A stretch of 64,000 nucleotides of DNA from Silurus meridionalis (taxonomy: Eukaryota > Chordata > Actinopteri > Siluriformes > Siluridae). The DNA lies in the NCBI RefSeq assembly GCF_014805685.1, contig NC_060885.1, forward strand, positions 30,274,632-30,338,631, written 5' to 3'. The position numbers and the translations under genes were made by a program. This document shows positions 33,801 through 47,289 of the stretch, in pieces; the stretch's first letter is position 1; each line of letters begins with the position of its first letter. The notes under the pieces are model-generated. The model was not told the origin of the DNA. It ran no database searches and saw only the letters and a program-made list of their open reading frames with translations.

Positions 33801-34457
33801 TGAGTGAACCAGAAGTTTTTCAGAACTGCCAGTGTCTACCAGTGAGTACTAAAGGAGAACTGGAAGCCAATACCGTAGGGAAAAAAACTCTGCTGTATTA
33901 CTGTGTGAAAAATTGGAAACAATCTTATTAGTGTTTTAAAGGGTAATATCTACATGAGCTTCAAATGAATCTGGAGTCAATAATTGAAATAAATTTAATT
34001 CAATTCAGCTTTATTTGTATAGCACCAATAGAGATTGGCCTAAAGCATCTTTCCAGATATAAAGGGGTTATAAAGTTGGAATTTAAAAATGTAGTGCCTA
34101 TAAGTTTATCTTTTTTATGCCTAATGAGTGAGGAAGAAAACTTAAGAGGAACCAAACGTCCTCACCTGGGTGGCACCGAATGTCCATTCTTTATAGTTCA
34201 TTGTTGAGGTGTGCAGTTTAGTGATGTAGCAGACTGTTGATATTAATCACAATCCAAATCCATTCTAATAGTTCTTAAGATGCTCAGTAACTTCATGGAC
34301 CTTTAGGCTGATCGCAGGTAACCATCCTGGAGCGCAGATGCACAGAGGGGTCTTCATTTTAAGAAAACTCAATTCAGAGGTATTGTGTCAGGATATATCA
34401 GGAATATCTGAAGAGAAGAAAGTCACTGGTACCTCAGGAGCATGTTTAACTCAACAG

Positions 34458-34496
<39 letters not shown>

Positions 34497-35639
34497 ATGG
34501 GGTCTACAAGGAGAGAGAAATCCTTATTTTTACATAAAAGTTTGAGTGTAGTGATCAGGGTGGAAGAGGCCAAAGAAAGAGCCAGAAGGTAACACAGACA
34601 TGGAGGATCTCTGGGATCAGAGACAACTCATCACAACACCATAAACAAACCTGAGTAAATGCATGAGAGTGGGGGGATGACAGCATCCAAATATCCCAGT
34701 TCACCAAAACACTCTATATCCCTGATCCCTCCAGATCTGATCCCTTACCTAAGAAAAACCTACTATCAAAGGGCTTGACTAAAAAAATATGCTTTCAGCC
34801 TCAAAACTAATTGGTAGGCTTTACCATAACTGTGGGGCTTTGTATTCTTCAATGTTTGAGGTACCAACAAATAGCCTGCACCTTTTAATCTAAGTAGGCA
34901 TGGCAGATCATAATGGAATAAAAATTCGCTCATATATTATAATACGAGACCATTCAGGGCTTAACTCTGTATAGTCAGGATGGTAAAAAAATAATAAACA
35001 AAAAAAAATATATATAATCACACAATGGTATTTTACTGTTGCATATGACGTAACTCGTTACATAATCAGATTGCCTACTTTTAACTCTAAAACTGTTCAG
35101 TTATCATTGTCAGCTCTTCACTCTTAATTACTTTTCACCAAATGTAACTCATTAAACCTTTTTATCGAAGTTTGATATTTTTGCCACACTTGGTGCTATA
35201 ATTTCTATTTATAAAAGCTGCTACTTTAATAATTGTATGTAAATAGATTTATAGTGTGTTCATTGGATTTTGTCTTTAATATTAGTTATTTTTCTTTATT
35301 TTGAGGAACTAAATGGAGGTCTAACAGCACACAAAGGACAGGCATTGCACGAAGGCTCACACGGCAAACTGTACTTTGTAGCATACGCATGCACAGCTAT
35401 ATGAGGCAATAAGGAACTCCTTTATTATATCCACACTTGGTAGTATTATATGGCCTTTGAAATCTGTACAAATTTGGAGCTCAGTAAAGGAATTTGATCT
35501 CATGGAACTGTTCCGGTATATTAAATTGGATACAGGCAATCAAGTCAAGTAATTTGGTTTAGTTATCAGTTTATTACTCTGAAAATAATAACTAACAGTC
35601 TTTCCTAATCATTAATACCTCCATTAATATTACATAATG

Positions 35640-35673
<34 letters not shown>

Positions 35674-36830
35674 GGGAGACGGAAAAGACTGTAGTGGTTC
35701 TCATTCAATTCAAAGTATCGTAGGGTAAAACTGACTCTTAAAAACTCTCTTCTTTCTGGTAAAGTTGTCAGATATCAGGTTCGTAGTTCATGTCCAAAAC
35801 ACATACTTCATCCTAGCCTTTAACGTCTTTTTAAAGCAGAGGAGTCCCACCTATTTCCTACGAAGGGCCAAAAATCAAACCTGAATGACGGCCATTGGCT
35901 TTAAATAAATGTTGCATTATACCAAACATTAGGTTATAGAAGTAAAGTTTCCTTCTCGTTTATGTTTTCAGAATATTTAACATTAAATAAATAAACAGAA
36001 AACATCAATCTGCTTTACTAATGGAGTTTTATTTATTTTTTATTATAGTTCAGAGAAAATTATAGTACAATCAATTTCAGTGATTAATACAATTATTCAG
36101 TGACCTCATAATCAGAGACATAAATCTGGTCCTTTTTTCCCCCAAATGTTTTTCCAAATGAAAAATAGTTTTTTCCTTTTTTCTCTCTTCTCATATACAG
36201 CATGGTGAGCCCAATTAAAGGTCGCTAAGGGCCAAATTTGGACATCACTGTTCTAAAGTTGCAGGTCTTTTTTACAGGCTGAGCAGCAGTAATCAGGCCC
36301 AGAAACCACGAGTGTAATATAAAAACACATTAACCAGAATAAGAGCATGCCAGCTGGCTCATCAGGAGCTTTTACCAGTTCCAAAACATCAACCCAATAA
36401 TGTGCAACATTGTGATGGACAGGTATTTAAATCATCTGGGTGGCATGAAGTCAAGTTGCTCTCTCTTTCTTGAATGAAATCTGCTCAAGCAGGTTAAAAT
36501 ATAGTTGCTAGCCTCAGAGTTAGTAGTTTCTTCCCGAGCTGCTAGAAACCCATCAGGGCAGGTTTGACTTACATGTACCGTTGGCCAGATGACTACCACA
36601 ACGCTGTCCAGCTGTCGCACCCACTTTTGCTAATCAGTTGAGTTCTGATCCACAGAGTTGGATATTGTCACACAAACAGGTTGCTTACAATGGCGCTATC
36701 ATGACATGGCAATCTATGAGAAGTATCTGCTCCATTTGGACATTAGATAGAGGCATAATACTTAGGAATTATGTGCTGCTGCTAGCTGGGTGTCACCATA
36801 TACTTTATCCGTGAACAACAGGATTAACAT
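30860..36830. other. Intergenic stretch, no gene recognised
   Basis: AT-rich. It contains L2-like tails at about 32555-32720 and 33985-34245 (both with TTTATTTGTAT…, and …TGGGTGGCAC), a (GA)n tract at 34461-34492, and an interspersed repeat at 35540-36270 with a (GT)n tract at 35640-35671. No conserved protein segment found in any frame. Confidence 0.6.
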
Positions 36831-36839
36831 TCCCTTTAA

Positions 36840-37350
36840 AAGTGGAGTAAATGTGGTTATTTCCAGTATATACATATAAGTATGTGCTTTTTGAGCATCA
36901 CATTCCACATACAGTCCCAATTTGCTCTTATATTTGCATTTACTCTTCTGGAAAGATGTTCTGCTAGATTTTAGAGTGTGCTTTTACGCAAGTGTAAATG
37001 CTTGTGGATATTTGTGTTCGTCAGCCACAAGGGTGTTAGTAAAGGCAGGTAGGTGAGGTGAGGAGGCCTGGGGTGCAGTGTTCACATTTATCCCAAAGGT
37101 GTTCAGTAGGGATGAAATCAGGGCTCTATAGCAAGCCACTCAAGATCTTCCACTCCAAACCATGTAAAGCATATCTGCATGGAGCTGGCTTTGTGCACAG
37201 GGGCATTGCCATGCTGGAACATTTCTGGTTTTCCAAGTTCAAGTGAACGCAAAATTTTATTATACCGCATCCAAAGACATTCTTTACATTTGTGTGCATC
37301 CAGTTTTGTGCTAACAGTTTGGAGAAGAACCACATATGTATGTGACAAAT
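36840..37350 (-). mobile_element. Degraded Tc1-like element
   Basis: The minus-strand order is ACCACATATG…, GCAATGCCCCTGTGCACA, GAGTGGAAGATCTTGAGTGG, AGCCCTGATTTCATCCC. This is the conserved 3' transposase region of a common fish Tc1-like family. Related remnants lie at 44700-45060, 54615-55085 and 57985-58655. All have stops. Confidence 0.65.
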
Positions 37351-37359
37351 AAAATTTGA

Positions 37360-38630
37360 AGTTTAATATGGCAGGTCAGTTGTCGCAATACATTTGTTCA
37401 TAAAGTGTATATGGTATACTACTCATACTGCAAGTGTTTATAATACGGCTTCACAAACTTTGCTTAACAAGTTAAAAGATAATAGACAAAATATAATTTA
37501 GAGTGCAGATACTGTACCTGTCAATTATTCACCACCTATGAAAAGGAAATGTTTTTGATCGGAGTTGCTGAAGTAAAAAAAAAACAAACAGCAAATTACT
37601 TCACACTTCCTGTTGCTGGTTTGTTTGTGTGTGTAAATATAAAAAAAATGGCAAATAGATCTATAGCAAGATGAAGCTTTGTTAAACATTGAAACTTTCT
37701 TAATAGGTGTCTAGAAAATTAATTTCTTGTCATCCAATGCCATTGAGAGGCCCCTATATAACCCGTGTATGAGTGTTTTAGTGTGTGTGATCATGGATTG
37801 CACCCTAAATAATGTCTTCTGTAGACAGTGGCCATTCCACAGCAACATGAAATGCAAATTATAAAAATAAAATGAATTGATGATGAACTTTCTGAAGGAA
37901 AAACTTCCTTGCACCCCCCAGGATTAGGTTTCTCCCTTACATCTGTCCCCGTCTGCAAGATGCTTAAACTGAAAATTCTTCTGACAAAAACACTAAGCAA
38001 GCAACCTGCTCTGGAAAAAAACTTGGCTTTGGATGAATATGAGGTGACCCATATTGTGCTTGAACCTTGAACCCATGCTTAAAACAATATACTGTAAGTA
38101 CCTTATGCATCTGCAAGTTTACTTCACCCTACTAGCGACATAAACATGGCAATTATCTTTAAACACCTTTCTAGTCAGTCCTAAGGTGCTTTAGTTTCAC
38201 ATGACACTGGATTGTTGGCATACCTTAACCAGGTGATTTTTGCACACATAAAGGAGTGCAATATGAGATTAGTTACATGTGTAACTATTCACTAATCGAT
38301 AGCAGAGGGTTCAGGGGAACATTGCCAAAAGATAGTATTTATTGCAAATACGGTGCTGTATGTTACTTTATGACTTAGTTGGATGTCTTGGCGTGCGCAC
38401 ACACATGCCTAATAAGGAAACATGTGACACTGCTCCTGGAGGTTATCCAAGGTAATCCAGCACAACAGAGTCAATTACAATTAAACAGAGGCAGTCGATT
38501 CTCAGGGATGCCCATGTTCTACTAATGGCGAATTTACTTAGTACAAAGACTGGGGGGGAAAAAAACTATTTGAAAGAAGGAAAATGGCAATCATTTTCAG
38601 AAACTGAAAAATCAATCTATCAATCTATCA

Positions 38631-38701
<71 letters not shown>

Positions 38702-39960
38702 AAATGTGCTGAAAACAAGTCTATTAGTTTTTTAACTATTTAAGTTCACTATATACAATACAAATATAATAAAATGCAACCTTCACATTTAAATATTAAA
38801 ATCTCAAGTAACATTTTAAAATTCCACTTTATTAAAAAAAAAAAGTATAAAAGTATATTTTTAATCATGGACTATACTGAAAAAATGCTGCCTATTGTAC
38901 AGTAGCATAGACATTAGAAGCTAAGCTGGGTCACAAACCTCTGCTTATCAACTGTAAAGACAATAACAGATGCAATATAATTTACAGTAAAGATACTGTA
39001 ACTGTCAATTATTGACCGCATATAATAGTGAACCGTTTGATGGTTTTTATTGCAGTAAAAATAAAAAGCAAACCTGTTGCCCTCAAACAAAAACAATGAC
39101 TAAAAATAATATAAAAAAAAACTCTATTCAAAATGACTAAAAAAAGTCTTAAAACTTAGACACTGCTTCCCTCAAAAAGTGTTCACTTATACGGCCTCCT
39201 CTAACACCCAATTAACCAACAATGCATCAGTTTTTACTACTATATACTTTTGCAATAGATGGACACATGATCATTGTATAGAATGCTGCAGGAACCAGAC
39301 TCAAGAGGGAACACCATCCTCATCTGGGTTGCACCGAATGTCCATTTATTGCAGATATACAATGTTGGGTACAGTGATGGTGATCAGATATCTCATCCAG
39401 GGTATCTGACTACCTTGTACTTAATGTTCTCAGGATATGTGACCCAACCAAGTGGATACTGAAGATGAATAAATGACTAAATGATGCACACTGGTTCAAC
39501 CGCATGTATCCATAGCAATAATCAAGAAAGTATTGTGTGTGTATTAGTCACACAAATGCTAAACATGATTAACTGAATGAGATGATGGTAAAAATTTGCT
39601 GATTTTCATGTGCTTTATTCACATGTGTGGACTGTATGCATCACCTGTAAGTCTAAGTCTGGGTAAATGATCTGAATCATGTTATAGTGTAACGGTGTTT
39701 ATGGGCGTCTACATATAAGGTGTGTATGTTTTCATATAACTCGAAGGACACACACGGGTCTCAAAGTTCATGTTTATCACTGTCGTTATCGTTCATATAA
39801 GGCAGAATACAGAAAGAGTGTTCTGTCTGGTTGCCAGGTATTAGCCAAGAAATATCACGCTCGAATAAGTCCAGGGTACAAGACATTCAGTGAACGGTTT
39901 GGGCGAAGCGGGGTCTCGGGAGGAGACGTTACCGGAACACCTGCTGTCTTTTAACAGTCT
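37360..39960. other. Upstream of slc30a10: repeats and simple sequence, no gene
   Basis: Holds a TCTA/TCTG compound microsatellite at about 38613-38701 and L2-tail-like pieces at 37700-37985 and 39170-39400. The slc30a10 promoter must lie near 39.7-39.9 kb but shows no clear TATA box. Confidence 0.5.
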
Positions 39961-39992
39961 GGTGAAAATAAAGGACATTTTTTGAATAAGAA

Positions 39993-41135
39993 ATGGGTCG
40001 CTATACAGGGAAGAGCTGTCGCCTGGTTTTCATGCTGACCATGACCAGCATGTTTTTCATGGCCGAGATTGTGGGCGGTTATGTGGGGAACTCTATAGCT
40101 CTGGTGTCGGACTCTTTTAACATGTTGTCCGACATCATCTCGCTGTCGGTGGGTCTGGTGTCGGCACGGGTTCGTCGCCACTCCTCCTCTCCACGCTGCA
40201 CGTACGGGCTGGTGCGCGTCGAGGTGCTGGGCGCGTTGGCGAACGCCGTGTTCCTGGCCGCCGTGCGCTTCTCCGTGTCGGCACAAGCCCTCGAGCGGCT
40301 CGCACAGCCTGAACCCATCGACAAACCCGAGCTGGTGCTTGTCGTAGGCAGCATTGGACTCTGCATCAACGTGGTGGGACTGCTGGTCTTCCAAGACTGG
40401 AGATGTCTGCGCAGGAAAAAAGGGCGCATGGCGCGCCGCCACAGCGAACCGAAGAGCGACATGGACACAGAAACAGGTGGATCAGAGTGTGATGGTTTAC
40501 TGGGTTTACTCTAAATCTAAAATACAATTATTCACTAATCTAAACCACCCCAACACTTTAGAGTTTTAATTACCCAAACCAATAATACTTTCATGCTGAA
40601 TCATGCATTGATATGCATTTAATCACGAATAATGACATCTATATCCATCTATAATTTAAACAAAAAAATCAAAACAGTCTCTGCATTCCGAATTAATTTG
40701 GAAAAACTCAATTTGTGCATTAAGTTTTATTTGTTCGCAAAACTTTTAAAGTTTATAATCAATGTATTCATTATAACTCATTGTTTGTTTTACTGTTCTA
40801 TTAAATGCAAATACTGAGATGAGAAACTGAGCAGTTATTATAATATATAAAATTTTTTCAACAAAGCTGAAATATCCGTTTATATACACTTAAAGTCATC
40901 AAATGCTACTAATTCCAATTTCCGTCTTCCAAACAACAGGACGTAATTTGTTACCAGTTTCTGACACAGATTTAACTGGTACAGATAATAAATGTAAAAA
41001 TAATATGCTTTGTTTACAGGTGTCCATGAAAGAGATTTAGATGAAGAGGATGAATTTGAGGATGAAGGCCACCATCTTAACATTAGAGGTATGTCTGTAC
41101 ACACACACAAAAAAAGGTCCATGCCACAAAGTTAA

Positions 41136-41207
<72 letters not shown>

Positions 41208-41229
41208 CTTTTATTTTAAAAAGTGGTAG

Positions 41230-41273
<44 letters not shown>

Positions 41274-42166
41274 CTACCACTTTTTTAAAATAAAAGTATT
41301 AATGCATTAATTAGTTTTTGGAGGACTTTCGAAACTGATTTCTTTTGCCATAATAAACATACATTTCCCCATATTTCCTTTCTCAGGGGTGCTACTCCAC
41401 ATGCTAAACGATGCTCTAGGATCAGTGGTGGTCGTGGTGACCTCGGCTCTGTTCTACGTCTGGCCTAAGGAACCAGATGCTCCATGTAACTGGCAGTGCT
41501 ACGTCGATCCAAGCCTGACTCTGCTCATGGTAGCCATCATCATGCCCTCTGCCATTCCCCTGGCTCGGGAAACAGCAAGCATCCTGCTACAAATCATCCC
41601 TCGCGACATGCCCTTCAACAGAGTCTGTGAGTAAAATGAACATTGGAGGAAATATCCTCCCCTTTCTCTCTCAATGTTGGTTTCAGATTATTTTGCTTAT
41701 TATAATTCAGGATAATTTACAATTACCCCCCAAACACACACACACAGTGCAAGAAGTGTGCAGCCTTCCTGGGGTCCTGAGTATACACGACGCTCACCTG
41801 TGGGAACTGACGAAGAGCCGGTATGTGGCCTCAATGCATGTACGAGTCTCTGCCGAGCTCCACAGTTCTCTCAGCGGAATCAAAATACTCCACGAGCAGA
41901 TCAGGAGCGCCCTTCATCATGTCGGCATCCACAGCGCGACCGTCCAGCTGGAATTTGGCGACGGAACCCTGGAGAAGAGCTACTGCAGCACTCCGTGTTC
42001 ATCCCCATACTGCATGAAAGTTTCCTGTTGCCCTTCCGATGTCGCTGGACTTCCATTGTTTAAAGCAAATCAGCTACCTTACCACGGAGAATCTCCAATA
42101 GACACGTATGAAACAAGCAACGTACTTAAAATATCGCCAGCTTCCTACACAGCCACAAAGTTTTAG
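39993..42166 (+). CDS. slc30a10: slc30a10: ZnT10-type manganese/zinc exporter
   Basis: A cation-diffusion-facilitator carrier that exports Mn2+ (and Zn2+) across the plasma membrane. Exons: 39993-40476, 41020-41088, 41387-41626, 41748-42166; phases agree; about 403 residues. The start [15 protein letters not shown] matches ZnT10 (ZnT1 begins differently). Membrane segments are near 11-30, 36-56, 75-95, 112-134, 186-208 and 227-245. The TM2 motif is SDSFNMLSD, with Asn43 and Asp47; Asn instead of the His of other ZnTs marks ZnT10 and is linked to Mn selectivity. TM5 has HMLND with His189 and Asp193. The segment [12 protein letters not shown] before TM6 and the cytosolic C-terminal domain ([22 protein letters not shown]) fit the family. 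The TM4-TM5 loop is short (about 50 residues, acidic, with one HH) against the longer human loop, which accounts for much of the size difference from the 485-residue human protein. The next gene converges from the right. Confidence 0.95.
41204..41300. repeat. Long palindrome in slc30a10 intron 2
   Basis: The left arm AATACTTTTATTTTAAAAAG… (from 41204) is repeated in reverse, ending at 41300. Arms of about 30 bp, with one A/T length difference, flank a TA tract that is itself self-complementary. A separate (TA)n tract lies immediately left at about 41142-41203. Confidence 0.9.
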
Positions 42167-43688
42167 CCATATGACTAAAATAATTCTATTCGACTTGTAA
42201 CATAAGTCTAAGGCTTAACTTAGGTCAGAGTGAAATGCCACAGTCCTTGCAGAAGAGAAGCACAAGAGATTAAAGCTGTGAACCTTTTTATTTTTAATAA
42301 TGTGATTTAATGGTTTGTAGACTGCAGTCTAAAATTGGTTACTAGGCTAAAACAACAGTCAATATACAAATCAACCCTGGACAACATGGATTTCACTTGG
42401 ATTGTGTTAGTATTTAGTCAGTGAGTGACGGATCATGATGGCATGAGTCATGGCGTAAGATACAAGTCACCAAAGTTGTTCTTAAACATGTAGAGCTCCA
42501 CAATCGTGTGTACATTCATGCATTATTTTTTTCCCATCTCTGCATTTTAAGATTTAGAAAAAAACGTTTTGTTATATTAATCTTATAGCTGTAAAGGAAC
42601 ATTGTTGTCTGTATACTTTAAATGTTAACTGTTTTGTAAAGCACCTTTTTCTATATAAAAACAGATACTTTCCGATAATGTCGAGTATAGTAAGCGTTAA
42701 AATTCCAATTCATGAAAGGAGTTGAATAGTCCATTTAACCTTCATGGGTCTCACTTTTTACACAGGAGTACCGTCATGCTAAAACGGTTGAAGGAAAGGG
42801 AAAGAAAACTAATGATGCAGCATAAAGAACTGAATACAAGTTCATGCTTTCAGATTTACGGCTACTGTTTGGAAAGAACCACATATGTGCATGATGGACG
42901 TGTCCATAGTGCCTTTTTGACTGCCTTTTTTTAAGCAAAGCCTCTCAAGGTTTGCGGTGATTATAGGTATGACTTAAGGAGAAATACTAAGGAGAAACAC
43001 ACGGAATATCCTGTGTGCACATTGAAGAACCATCGTTTTAATTTATCTGTGTACATGTCAGTACATTGGATAAACGCAAACATTTTTTAGAATTTAATTT
43101 TGCTTTGAACTCAAACAAATGGTACAAAATGTGCATAAAACAGTGACAATTCACAGCAACAAACATGGAAATTTGCACACAAACACAGGTATTTAGAAAC
43201 CTGAGCACCTAAAAAAATAAAGCAGGGGACAGATCCGACATGTCACACACAAGTACAAGACGCAGGTTCTGGCCTGTGTTTGTCCACTTTTGAATGACGT
43301 GACAAATCTAAATGTGGCTGTGTAAAGAGGGACTTAATAATCACCTCGGATAAAATACACAACATGGTTAAAAAGGAGTTTTGCCCAAGTGCTTGCAAAA
43401 AGGCAGAATAATCAAGAATGACATCGCATGAAGAATGATGCAAATTTGAAATGTCCACCTGTTTCACCAGTGTCAAACCGCAAGTATATAAAATCTCACA
43501 TACAAACAAACAGTACAGAAAAACATCCACAGCAACTTACTTTTTTCAAACAGAAACAAAAGAATAGTAAAAAAAAAAGTGCAAAAGACCAAACTGGGGT
43601 ACCAAGTAGATCCAGTTGAGATGATTTATATGAAAGGAGGGCTGAGATTAGAGTCATTAATAAAGAGTGCGATGTGTGATTTGAAGTT
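42167..43688. other. Convergent 3' flanks of slc30a10 and s100pbp
   Basis: No coding exon seen. Holds the 3' UTRs of two tail-to-tail genes. A plus-strand AATAAA lies at about 43214, and a minus-strand AATAAA (forward TTTATT) at about 42286, so the two transcripts may overlap. Confidence 0.45.
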
Positions 43689-46600
43689 TCAAAGCATTTG
43701 GCTTCGCTTGAACACCGGAGGAACTTGGGCAAAGCGGCGATGATAGCGATAGTTCAGGTTCTGCCATTCATTTAGGGAGAGTAGACGACTGCCGTTACAC
43801 AGCCGGTAGTTTCTTTACAGAACAGAGAAATAAAATATATATATATATAAATCCGCCTATTGAATAAACTCAGGATTGCTAATAAATTACTCCAAATTAA
43901 ATGTGTAATTTGACCATAACTATAAAATCCCAGTTTTGTTTTTTATCATTGATATAATTATTATCTGTCTGCCCACTGTGGTGCCAGTGTTTTGATGCAC
44001 AAGACAATAATCTGCCCTTTGCCTCCCACAATGCCAGAATACCTGCGTGTAAGGTCAGATGGGTGCTGCCACCTTCTCCCAATTCCTCCTCTCCCCTGAT
44101 TGGCTACATCTTTCATGAGGCATAAAAGCTCAGTCATTACACCTGTAAAGTGGTCAGAAGTAAAGACACGTCAGCAAGTGATTATCTAAAAGAAATCATA
44201 ATTGCTAATAAAACATTGTACAATCACAAATCTCCTCATTAATGATTGCTTTACAATGAGTCATGTTACAACATTAAACCTAATGGTGAAGCTTCCGTTT
44301 TAATCAAGGGAAAATTTTACCATGTTCAACTTTATCCGCCATGTGTCTCCTCACAGAGTCCACATACACCTTCTTTTCTTTCTCCCAGTCATCCTCACTG
44401 TACAACACTGGCCTGCAAAACCAATTCATAACAAAAAGGTTAACATGGCTAACATCTAGAAACACAAACCACATCCAAGCACAAACCCAGATTACTTTAT
44501 TTAGTAACTAATAATCGGCACCTCCCAATTCTGCATGCAACATGTAAGAATTTTTCAGCTTTAATTTGGCTTATGCTTTAATTTGCAATCTTCTGCAAGG
44601 GTTATTACAAGAAAAAGAAAACTGTTAAAAGCTGGGATTAAAAGGACAGGAAAAACTTCAGGTGATGACTTCTCCTAAACATGCAGGCAGGTTAGCAGAC
44701 ACTAGAACCTGGGCCATATGTCAAACACAGTATACAGCCTAAATTTTGTTCACGTCTGACCATCAAACCCACATGTGCCTTTTAAAGGCACCATTCCAGA
44801 TATAGTCCTTCCTTTTCTGTTATAATAAGCTCCCCTGGCTTTCCGGTTCACCCCAAAAATAATCAGCGTGTTTGAGGTCATAGTCACGCTGGAAGAGATT
44901 TGTGGAAAATGCACTGCTACAGCATGCAAAAGAAATACATGCCTACTTTGTGGAAATAGTTTGAAGAACCACCACATAGGTGTAATGGTCAGGGAACCAA
45001 GTATTTTGGCCTGTATAGCGTAAATCACATCCGAAATCATAGCTCAAATTGAGGTGGAAATGTTGGGGCGTCATTTAAAAATATTTAGCAAATTCAAAGA
45101 GAAAATTTGGGGGGGAAAAAAAAAAAAAACCATCTCCAATAAATAATTATTTGGAAAAAAATTCTAATTCATAACTATCATATTGCCCAGGTTTCATACA
45201 CATTACATGTAATTCAAATGAATTGAAATGTATGATTTAATTTGGTGTGCAAACAGGAGTGCTTAAAGACGGCAGGAACCTTTCAAACAACTTCAAATGT
45301 CTGAGCTAAGGATCCATCGAAGAAAAGCTCAAAACTGCTGAAGAGAAACGTGTCTTTACAAACAGCAGCAGCAGCGCGCCCTCTACTGGTTAAAAAAAAA
45401 TCCTATTCTCAGATATTTAGTAGATAATATTTACATCAATCTCAAACCACAGTTTTTAAAAACTCAAAGAATTTGGGCACGTCAGTTTTTGAGCTATCCA
45501 AATAGAGTACCTTGGGACGTCTTTGAAGACATTTCTTTGGCCCTCAGACACTTTTTTTTCTGGTTGTTGGTATGCATCTTTGACTGCTCCTGGTTGCTGC
45601 TTGTCCAGTAAACTAACCTTAGACTTCACCTAAACATGACATGTTGGCTATTGTTAATAAGTTTATCTGAAGCATATGATCATGTAATTCTGCAGGTCAC
45701 TTAATAAAAGCATGTATGTAAATTGTTTTGTGTCAAACCTGGACCTCGAGCGGCAGCTTGTTCTCCGAGCCTGCCTGCTGCTGGCCAACAGAAAGTACTT
45801 CTTTGTCCTCCTTCACCTGGATAGCAATCTGCCTGTTGTCTGATGACTTGCCGACCGCAGTGCCTTTGTGCACCATGTTACCTGCTTCACTTTTAATGTT
45901 CATGAACGGGATTGTAGGAAGCGCTTTGGTTTTACCAGCATCCAAATTTAGAGAAATGGCAGAGGAAGCTTTTACAAGCTTGCAATTTATTGTAGGTGAG
46001 GACTGGCTCTTTTTGTCAAAATCGTTTTTCCAACATTTAACAAGCTCCCTGGATTTTTCTAAAGGGGTGGACATAATTGGTGTGGAGGCAAGCGGTGATG
46101 TATTTGACGAATTTGGGACAGTAATTTGAAGCAAATTTGACTCTGCTGGGCCACTGGTGCAATAGGATTTTGTAACATAACCCTCATCACTTGCACACTG
46201 TGTGTCTCTGTCAGTTGAATTCTCCAATTTCCCTTGCCTTTGCTTTGAGTAGTACCATGATTTGTGGCCTTCCTCTGATGGACAGCTCTGAATGCAATCC
46301 TCCAGGCCATCAGCAACAGCATCAGCATGGTCAATTGGGCTCAGACACATTATCTCATCTACATCATAATCAAATGCAATAACGTCTGCATCTTCATTGT
46401 GTACCAACACCGGGCTGCTTGAGCAAATATTAGTTAGTGAAGTGCTGCTTTGACTGGCAGTCATATCACTACCATAGGTCCAGTCCAGACCTAAAGACTT
46501 TTGACCAGACAAAGTTTTTTCTATCCTTTTAACCTCATCAAGTCCCACAGAAGACGACTGACTGGAGACTAGTTTCACTTGCCGGTAAGCATTAAAAGAA

Positions 46601-46941
46601 TCTATTGTTGGTACGGAGGTTGAATGTGGAGAAGAGCGATTAGCCAGGCAGGGTTTTTTTGACGATCTATCATACGTCTCATCAAGACATGAATCATCCA
46701 ATCGCCTTTTACGTCCAACAGATTCCCTGCTGTTAATTAACTCAACTTTCAAGTTCCAAAGAGGACTTTCGGGACTACAGGACGAATTGACAGAATAGGA
46801 ACTGATGGCATTGCAATAAACCTTGCGAGAATAAACGGAGAGGGGCTTAAAGTGTGAAAAATGTCTTGTCTCATCTGAGCCATGTTTGTGGGAAGCAGTC
46901 TTGATTAATTTCTTTGTCTCTGCCATCACGAGCTCCATCAC
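43689..46941 (-). CDS. s100pbp: s100pbp: S100P-binding protein
   Basis: S100PBP is a poorly understood nuclear protein that binds calcium-loaded S100P. Coding exons: 46941-45739, 45629-45511, 44412-44321, 44142-44043, 43812-43689; GT-AG, phases 0, 2, 1, 2; about 545 residues. Identification rests on the last exons, which encode GVMTELLCLMKDV, WQHPSDLTRRNY and SLNEWQNLNYRYHRRF. These align residue by residue with the human C-terminus (GELCALMDQV, WQHPSDLTTRNY, SLTQWVDRNM). The 401-residue first coding exon is Ser/Thr-rich, low in hydrophobic residues and probably disordered, with a likely nuclear signal (GRKRR near residue 76) and an acidic patch (DADVIAFDYDVDEI). It has little recognisable similarity to mammals. 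The first Met is one of two adjacent ATGs; a third Met is at residue 6. A non-coding exon 1 lies at about 50195-50235. Confidence 0.85.
44700..45060 (-). mobile_element. Degraded Tc1-like element in an s100pbp intron
   Basis: Minus-strand blocks GTGGTGGTTCTTCAAACTAT, GGAATGGTGCCTTTAAAAGG and GCACATGTGGGTTTGATGG match the family seen at 36840-37350. It lies between s100pbp exons 3 and 4. Confidence 0.5.
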
Positions 46942-47289
46942 TGATCACGGATCATTTTACACAGGAACAGTAGCACTAATGAAAAGAAAAATTAAACCAT
47001 TACATTTTGTATTGCAAAAAGTCACAAATCTCATTTGCTTAATTCTGCCTTTTGACTGATTGAATTTTTATGAACAAAATTTGATTTAATGATCTGAATG
47101 GGTTTTAATTCTGGACTAAATGAACTGGACCTAATAGGTTTAGTCAGTGAAAACTTTCAAAATATATAGCTCTAATGCTCCAAAAACAGCAGGTACATTA
47201 CTGCACATTTATACAAATAATAATCTTAATATATGTCCCGAATGGTTGATTTGTGTCGCATGAGCTATTCACATGGCAATTTCAAATAG

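Noticed and set aside
38390..38400. Metal-response-element-like TGCGCAC upstream of slc30a10
   Set aside because: A single 7-base match 1.6 kb from the start codon is expected by chance and has no supporting cluster.
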